From RGIG3009 sp045590855 (GTDB taxonomy: Bacteria; Bacillota; Clostridia; Oscillospirales; Acutalibacteraceae): a DNA stretch of 64,000 nt. Position numbers and translations under genes: made by a program. This document shows, one piece after another, positions 58,879 through 64,000 of this stretch (the first letter of the stretch is position 1; every line of letters begins with the position of its first letter). The notes under the pieces are model-generated. The model was not told the origin of the DNA, did no database searches, and was given only the letters and a program-made list of their open reading frames with translations. The stretch spans positions 3,834-67,833 of the forward strand of contig JAZNRV010000029.1 of the NCBI GenBank assembly GCA_045590855.1. The letters are read 5' to 3'.

Positions 58879-60437
58879 AAGTGCCTCCTTTTAAAGAAGA
58901 CCACCAAGCAAATAACAATCAACACCAGCGGAATACCGACGGTAAAAACACCAAAGCCGAGCACGGTAGCGGCAAACGAAGAAAACGTAACGGTTTTGGC
59001 GGCCAAATCTTTGCCGGAAATCATCACGGTGTCACCCAAACTGCACACGGTACGCAGCGGTTCTACTACCAAACCTTCGTTTTCGTAGTTTTCGTACTGT
59101 GTTGCCGCGGCTTGTAAGGCATATTGATAGCTGCCGCTGACAATGACATGGTTTTTAACCGTAACGTTTTCGACCGTTTTAATTTCTTGCGCATAAGCCA
59201 TACCGATAATCGGATAACTGTCGGCTTTTTCCTGCACAATATCCTCGTCCGATTCGGCTTTTGTCAAATCGGCAATATTCACCAGTCGACTGCTTTCGGG
59301 GAAAGTGACCAACGAATGATTGGTCAGCAATTCATTTTCGTAATCGTCAGAAAAAGCGGTTTTTAGTTGTACTGTAAGCGGCATCAACACGTTTTTCCCT
59401 TCGATTCCCAAAGAAAGATTGGTTTTCTCCACCGAAGTCATGGGATAATACGGATAACTGCCGTACATATCCATGGGATAGTTGTTGGAATCGGTTTCCA
59501 TAATAAGTTTATCCGTCACCGTAATGCCGTAGTCAACCGACAAAAATTCGTACAAATTGGGGCAAGAAGAAGCATAGTTGCAAAACACCAACAATGTTCT
59601 ACCCATTTTGCCGTCGTTGTAAAGCCAGTCACGCAAACGGGTAATTTCGGTTTCGGTATAATCTTTTGTAGGTGCGGTAATCACCAAAGCACCGCTGTTT
59701 TCGGCAATTTTTTGTGCCGAGGCAAAGTTGACGGTTTCGGTGAAATAACCGTTTAACTCATACATTTTTTTGAGCGCCTCAATGGTTTGTTCGTCCTCAC
59801 CGTGTCCAGAAAGGAACGTCAGCGTAATGCTCTTTTCGCCGCAGATGCTGTTGATATTCACAGCCAGTTTTTGTTCTACCAACGAAGTTACCGTGCTTTC
59901 GTAATATGAGGTGTATTCTTCGTTGACAAGGTCGTCCAAACTGATAACGCGGTATCTGTCGCCGCGGCGGAACAAAATGTCACCGGTAGCAACGTCATAT
60001 TCTTTGTAAGCGTTCGCAAGAGCGGGGTTGGCTTCCAAATCGACGTACTCTGTTTTTACTTTGCCGCCCGAAACCGAATTATACTCTTTGGTAAAATGAT
60101 AAAATTGGCGAAGGACCGTGTTGTATTCTTCCGCGCCGGTATTGGGTGAAGAAAACACCGATTCTTGCGAAAAAACGGTAATCGTCACTTCATCCGGAAC
60201 TTTTTGAGCAACCTTTAAACTGTCTTCGGATAACGAAAATGTTTTTTCGGGTGTCAAGTCCAAAGACCAAGGGAAACGGTCGGCCAATACGCCGCAAATA
60301 ACATTCAACAGCACCACCACCGCAACAATAACCACGGTAAAGGTTGTGGCGGTTGCGCCAAGACGCAGTTTGCGGTTGGTTTTCCAATTAATTTTACGGG
60401 GTGTTTTTTCTTCCCCGGTTTTCTTAAACAAACTCAT
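58875..60437 (-). CDS. GldG-like ABC exporter accessory protein
   Basis: 520 residues. One membrane segment near the N-terminus (about 30-52), a large extracytoplasmic region with SLDLTPEKTFSLSEDSL and VTITVFSQE, a GATase-like/DUF4350-type ABC-associated region (LVITAPTKDYTETEITRLRDWL), and a second membrane segment at the extreme C-terminus. It matches the GldG/ABC_transp_aux family. Third gene of the ABC operon. Confidence 0.83.
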   Translation of the reverse strand: MSLFKKTGEEKTPRKINWKTNRKLRLGATATTFTVVIVAVVVLLNVICGVLADRFPWSLDLTPEKTFSLSEDSLKVAQKVPDEVTITVFSQESVFSSPNTGAEEYNTVLRQFYHFTKEYNSVSGGKVKTEYVDLEANPALANAYKEYDVATGDILFRRGDRYRVISLDDLVNEEYTSYYESTVTSLVEQKLAVNINSICGEKSITLTFLSGHGEDEQTIEALKKMYELNGYFTETVNFASAQKIAENSGALVITAPTKDYTETEITRLRDWLYNDGKMGRTLLVFCNYASSCPNLYEFLSVDYGITVTDKLIMETDSNNYPMDMYGSYPYYPMTSVEKTNLSLGIEGKNVLMPLTVQLKTAFSDDYENELLTNHSLVTFPESSRLVNIADLTKAESDEDIVQEKADSYPIIGMAYAQEIKTVENVTVKNHVIVSGSYQYALQAAATQYENYENEGLVVEPLRTVCSLGDTVMISGKDLAAKTVTFSSFAATVLGFGVFTVGIPLVLIVICLVVFFKRRHL

Positions 60438-60453
60438 AAATCGGTACCCCCTC

Positions 60454-61164
60454 TCAATTCCATCTTTTGCGGTCTAACACACGGACCGTCAAAAAGAGGA
60501 ATAAAGCCTGCATACTGATAAAGAAAATAATGTCATCGTACTGAATAATGCCGGTGGTAAAGTTGGCATACCGTTTGTATATCGAAAGAAAATCAATCAC
60601 CGACAGCATAAACGCATTGTTCGAAAACAGCGAGCCAAGACTGTCAATCATCAACAAAGCGAAGGAAGCCAAAAACGTGCCGAGCGCGGCAATGAATTGA
60701 CTTTCGGTCAAGCAAGAAATAAGTAAGCCGATGGCAATTACCATACCGCCGAGCAGCAACAAGCCAAGAAAGTTACCAAACACCAACATCCAGTCGGGAT
60801 TTACTTGCAAAGCAATAATAAAAGCAAAAACCAACGTAATAGAAGCACCGATAACAAACAAAAGCATCGCTGCTGCAAATTTTCCAAGCACAATACCGGT
60901 CAGCCCTACGGGTGCTGTCAGCAAAGCTTGGTCGGTTTTTTGCCGTTTGTCGTCACTCATTAACCGCATGGTTAAAATGGGGAATACCAACAACAGCAAA
61001 AAGGAGAGTACCGAACTAAACAAATACGAAAGGTCTGCCATGCCGCCGGCAAGATTATATTGGAAAAAGTAAAAACCGCTAAGCCCAAAAATCATTGCCA
61101 GCACCACATAACCGATGGGAGATGTGAAATAGGTTTTAAACTCTCGTTTGAAAATCGCACTCAT
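60454..61164 (-). CDS. ABC exporter permease, GldF-like
   Basis: 236 residues, six membrane helices, ABC-2 type. It starts MSAIFKREFKTYFTSPIGYV, highly typical of GldF/YhaP-like permeases. It starts two bases after the ATPase stop, with AAAGGAGG inside the ATPase gene. Confidence 0.9.
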   Translation of the reverse strand: MSAIFKREFKTYFTSPIGYVVLAMIFGLSGFYFFQYNLAGGMADLSYLFSSVLSFLLLLVFPILTMRLMSDDKRQKTDQALLTAPVGLTGIVLGKFAAAMLLFVIGASITLVFAFIIALQVNPDWMLVFGNFLGLLLLGGMVIAIGLLISCLTESQFIAALGTFLASFALLMIDSLGSLFSNNAFMLSVIDFLSIYKRYANFTTGIIQYDDIIFFISMQALFLFLTVRVLDRKRWN

Positions 61165-61166
61165 TT

Positions 61167-62129
61167 TTATTTTCCTCCTTTACGGGTGGTGGGGGATAAC
61201 TGTTCCCGCGTCAGCGAAATAAAGATATCTTCCAGTGACATATCCATCGATTTCAGCCCCAAAAGCGGGAAACCTTCTTTGGACAAGGCGGTGAACAATG
61301 CGCGGCGGAAGTCGGCGCCTTCTTCTGGCTCCAAGGCGTATTCGTACACGTCGTTTTCTTTTTCACCAAAACAGGTGACACCCGCAACACCGTCAATGTG
61401 GGAAAGAATATCATACACGCGTTTTTCATCCCCCGCCACACGAGCAAGCAAACGACGGTCGGAAGAATAACGGGCAGACAAATTCGCTGCGGTATCATCG
61501 GCCACAATTTTACCGCCGTTAATAATGACAATGCGGTCACATACCGCTTCAATTTCCGGCAAAATATGAGACGAAAGAATCACCGTGTGGTGTTTGCCCA
61601 AATTTTTAATCAACGTACGCATTTCGATAATTTGGTTGGGGTCCAAGCCAACCGTGGGTTCGTCCAAAATCAAAACGGGCGGATTACCGATAAGTGCTTG
61701 CGCAAACCCGACACGTTGGCGATACCCTTTGGAAAGGTTTTTAATCAAGCGGTCAAACACGTGTTCAATGCGCATGAGTTTGCAAATCTCTGCCAAATGT
61801 TTGGCACGATTGAACTTGCACTTTTTCAATTCGTACACAAAATTTAAATATTCGCGCACCGTCATATCCAAATAAAGCGGCGGTTGCTCGGGCAGATACC
61901 CGATGTTTGCTTTTGCTTCGTTGGGTTCTTCCAAAATGTCGTGACCGTTAATTTTAACGGTACCGGCAGTGGAAGAAAGATACCCTGTCAAAATGTTCAT
62001 GGTGGTGGATTTACCGGCGCCGTTCGGCCCCAAAAACCCCAAAATCTCGCCTTCCTCTACGCGAAAACTGATGTTGTCTACCGCGCACAGTGACCCGTAA
62101 CGTTTGGTGAGGTTTTGCACTTCTATCAT
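61167..62129 (-). CDS. ABC exporter ATPase, GldA-like
   Basis: 320 residues. Walker A GPNGAGKST (about 34-42), signature LSKGYRQRVG (about 136), Walker B VLILDEPTVGLD and the switch His in LSSHIL. The C-terminal extension (about 230-320) is normal for ABC-2 exporters. ATG 62129 behind AAGGAGG. First gene of the four-gene operon ATPase-permease-GldG-like-DUF4340; substrate unknown. Confidence 0.93.
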   Translation of the reverse strand: MIEVQNLTKRYGSLCAVDNISFRVEEGEILGFLGPNGAGKSTTMNILTGYLSSTAGTVKINGHDILEEPNEAKANIGYLPEQPPLYLDMTVREYLNFVYELKKCKFNRAKHLAEICKLMRIEHVFDRLIKNLSKGYRQRVGFAQALIGNPPVLILDEPTVGLDPNQIIEMRTLIKNLGKHHTVILSSHILPEIEAVCDRIVIINGGKIVADDTAANLSARYSSDRRLLARVAGDEKRVYDILSHIDGVAGVTCFGEKENDVYEYALEPEEGADFRRALFTALSKEGFPLLGLKSMDMSLEDIFISLTREQLSPTTRKGGK

Positions 62130-62299
62130 GGTAGAGTTCCTCCTTTTTCAGAACAAAATATTACAGTGTACATCCTACCAAAGATTTGTGTTTTTTTTGT
62201 GTCTTTTTTCAAAACAACTTTTGTTTTTTGAAAAAGTGTGTTACAATAAGGTGCAAACGCAGTTTAACGCTATTTTTTTAAAAAAGGAGGGGGTGCTTT

Positions 62300-63883
62300 A
62301 TGGCACTGTGCCGTTATACAACCGATTGGCAAAACACATTGTCGGCCGCACCGCGTTCGATAGCACTTGGTGTGTTTGACGGGCTGCATATCGGTCATCG
62401 TGCGGTGATTGCTGCTGCTTGCGGTGCTAAAGATGCGGTAACAGGGGGGATGTTGCGCGCCACGGTGCTGTCCATGACCGGAGCACCCAAAACAGTAGCG
62501 GGACGGCTGCTGACCTCGACAAAGGAAGATTCATTGCTCGAAACATTGGGGGCCGAAGAATGGATTGAACTTTGTTTTGAAAAGGTACGTCATCTTTCCC
62601 CAAAGGAATTTGTGAATACAGTATTGCATGAGCAACTGGGCGCGCGCCATATCTGTTGCGGATATAATTATCGTTTCGGCAAAGACGGTAAAGGAGATGC
62701 CGAGTGTCTCAAAGAATTGTGTCGAGCGCTTGGCATTACCGTAACGGTTGTACCGCCAATGTTTTGCGAAGGGGAACCTGTCAGTTCCACGCGTATCCGA
62801 GCCGCTTTGGCAAAAGGGAAAATGGAAACGGCCGCGCGGCTGCTGGGTTGTCCGTTTACGGTGGATTTCCCTGTAACCGAAGGAAAACACACCGGCAACA
62901 CGTGGGGAACGCCTACCATCAACCAAGTTTTTTCGCCCCAACATACGGTGCCAAAATACGGTGTATACGCTTCGCTGACAGTAATTGACGGCAAACAATA
63001 TTTCGGTGTAACAAACATCGGGGTTCATCCCACGGTCGGTGCTTTAAAAACCCCGCAAGCCGAAACCTGGATTTCGGGTTTTTCGGGGGATTTGTACGGC
63101 AAAAACGTGCCGGTGCAACTCATTCGTTTTTTGCGGGAAGAGCGCCGTTTTGACACGGTGGAAGAACTAAAACAGCAAATTCTCGTTGACGAAAAAAACG
63201 CACACGATACCCTTTGCGGTGCTCGCGGCGAGCGTGCGGTTTTGTTGGATTTTGACGACACGTTGCAAGACCGTTTTGCCGCGGTGCTGGAAGCCAATAT
63301 GGTGTTAATGCAACAACATATGCCGTATGCCACTGAGCAAGAAAGGAAAAAGCGCGCACGCAAAATGGCGCAAGAAAACAGTGGCGGTTATGTAAACTAC
63401 AACCTCTTTTTTGAAGACCTGTTACAGCGTTGGCGGTGGGAGGGTGTTTCTTCGGTCGAAGAATTGCTCAAAGAATTTCACTTAGAATTTCCTCGCCACG
63501 TCAAACTGTTTGACGAAACGGTTACCGTGTTGCAAGAACTGAAACGGCGGGGGTACCGTATCGGCATCATCACCAACGGCAGAAGTATCGTTCAACACCG
63601 CAAGCTCGATCTTTGCGGTATTAAGCCGTATGTCGACACGGTAGTAGTATCCGGCGAAGAAGGCGTTCACAAGCCAAACGCGGAACTGTTTTTGCGTGCA
63701 GCGGCGCGCTTGTGTGTTTCCCCAAAAAACTGTGTAATGGTGGGCGACCACCCCACAAACGACATTGCGGGGGCGCTGGGCGCCGGCATGAAAGCCATTT
63801 ATCTCAACAGTGTGGGGCGCGACGAGCACCCCGAAAACGTACCCGAGGTCACAAGACTACACGATGTTTTGCAACTTTTATAA
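62300..63883 (+). CDS. ribF: RibF (riboflavin kinase/FAD synthetase) fused to a HAD phosphatase
   Basis: 527 residues, about 220 longer than RibF. The N-terminal FAD-synthetase domain (about 18-170; LGVFDGLHIGHR, CGYNYRFGKDGKGD, VSSTRIR) and riboflavin-kinase domain (about 180-305; GTPTINQVF, GVTNIGVHPTVG) are complete. From about residue 312 a HAD domain follows with all four motifs: LLDFDDTL, IITNGRS, HKPNAELF (Lys) and MVGDHPTNDIAG. The cap is inserted between the first two. The kinase motif ETHL reads ETWI here. HAD enzymes supply the missing phosphatase step in riboflavin synthesis in other bacteria, or this one may hydrolyse FMN. ATG 62300 behind AAAGGAGGGGG. No FMN riboswitch precedes it. 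Confidence 0.9.
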   Translation: MALCRYTTDWQNTLSAAPRSIALGVFDGLHIGHRAVIAAACGAKDAVTGGMLRATVLSMTGAPKTVAGRLLTSTKEDSLLETLGAEEWIELCFEKVRHLSPKEFVNTVLHEQLGARHICCGYNYRFGKDGKGDAECLKELCRALGITVTVVPPMFCEGEPVSSTRIRAALAKGKMETAARLLGCPFTVDFPVTEGKHTGNTWGTPTINQVFSPQHTVPKYGVYASLTVIDGKQYFGVTNIGVHPTVGALKTPQAETWISGFSGDLYGKNVPVQLIRFLREERRFDTVEELKQQILVDEKNAHDTLCGARGERAVLLDFDDTLQDRFAAVLEANMVLMQQHMPYATEQERKKRARKMAQENSGGYVNYNLFFEDLLQRWRWEGVSSVEELLKEFHLEFPRHVKLFDETVTVLQELKRRGYRIGIITNGRSIVQHRKLDLCGIKPYVDTVVVSGEEGVHKPNAELFLRAAARLCVSPKNCVMVGDHPTNDIAGALGAGMKAIYLNSVGRDEHPENVPEVTRLHDVLQLL

Positions 63884-63902
63884 AAACAAAACGCACGGTG
63901 TT

Positions 63903-64000
63903 TGGACTGCCCCAATTTGTGCGGACAGTATAAAAAGAACCCTATGGTAGATGAAAATTAAATTTTAAGCAACATACTGACATCGCTTTTCAAGTGGTGT
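63903..64000. mobile_element. Possible IS3-family terminal sequence at the window edge
   Basis: TGGACTGCCCCAATTTGTGC and the following GGACAG resemble the terminal inverted repeat of IS3-family (IS150-like) elements, which start TGnACTG and contain a GGACA block. No transposase is visible before the window ends; 63884-63902 and 63931-64000 hold no gene I can support. Confidence 0.4.

Noticed and set aside
62130..62299. FMN riboswitch before ribF
   Set aside because: The 170-base leader lacks the conserved FMN-element blocks; it contains only T-rich sequence, a probable -10 (TACAAT) and the ribosome binding site.

Overview
The window looks like chromosomal DNA of an anaerobic, low-to-moderate GC Firmicute, most likely a gut-type Clostridia (Oscillospirales-like). 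The grounds are strong AGGAGG ribosome binding sites, frequent TTG and GTG starts, a T-box leader, lipoprotein signals, LTA-synthase-type envelope genes, and an oxygen-sensitive enzyme set: anaerobic ribonucleotide reductase, reverse rubrerythrin, rubredoxin and Rnf-like subunits. This is inferred from gene content; no rRNA is present to confirm it.

Layout. 1-7 kb: a CNNM/CorC-type membrane protein, an LTA-synthase-like phosphoglycerol transferase facing an MBOAT/SGNH O-acylation pair, an Asp/Glu racemase and a rubredoxin. 7-12 kb: a surface-protein remnant, then a T-box leader driving an unusual two-gene operon: a LeuA-like protein that has lost its catalytic and metal ligands, and a TIM-barrel/acyl-CoA-synthetase fusion. 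12-14.6 kb: a decayed GH5-like glycosidase and a PerR/reverse-rubrerythrin/ferritin peroxide and iron locus with a clear Per box. 14.85-26.75 kb: an AT-rich genomic island between an intact tRNA-Ala(GGC) and a 59-nt copy of that tRNA's 3' part. It holds two copies of a module made of a CI-like repressor, a barnase-like RNase with an N-terminal Cys/HPxCRC motif, and barstar (two tandem barstars in copy 2). It also holds likely immunity proteins, a HipA-like kinase with a partner carrying a resolvase-type tail, a leucine-rich-repeat protein and a deleted serine recombinase.

27-43 kb: aldo/keto reductase, MntP, a TPR/DUF4037 nucleotidyltransferase pair, an AraC regulator divergent from an AtuA-DUF4387-class I hydratase operon, an NrdR-boxed nrdG-nrdD-trxB operon in which NrdD carries a fused thioredoxin-like domain, a PutP-type symporter and YchF. 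43-64 kb: a lipoprotein with three tandem repeats, SecA, tRNA-Thr(CGU), MnmA, an Rnf-like C-D-E-A operon without B or G and without most expected cofactor ligands, MecA, Rpe, rpsO-pnp with a long intergenic hairpin, a Gld-type ABC exporter operon with DUF4340, and a RibF-HAD fusion. The window ends in a sequence resembling an IS3-family terminus.

The strongest candidates for undescribed biology are: (1) the T-box-controlled pseudo-LeuA / TIM-acyl-CoA-synthetase pair; (2) the reduced Rnf-like CDEA complex; (3) the duplicated repressor/RNase/barstar cassettes in the tRNA-Ala island. Housekeeping genes (secA, pnp, rpsO, rpe, mnmA, ychF, nrdD) look ordinary except where noted.
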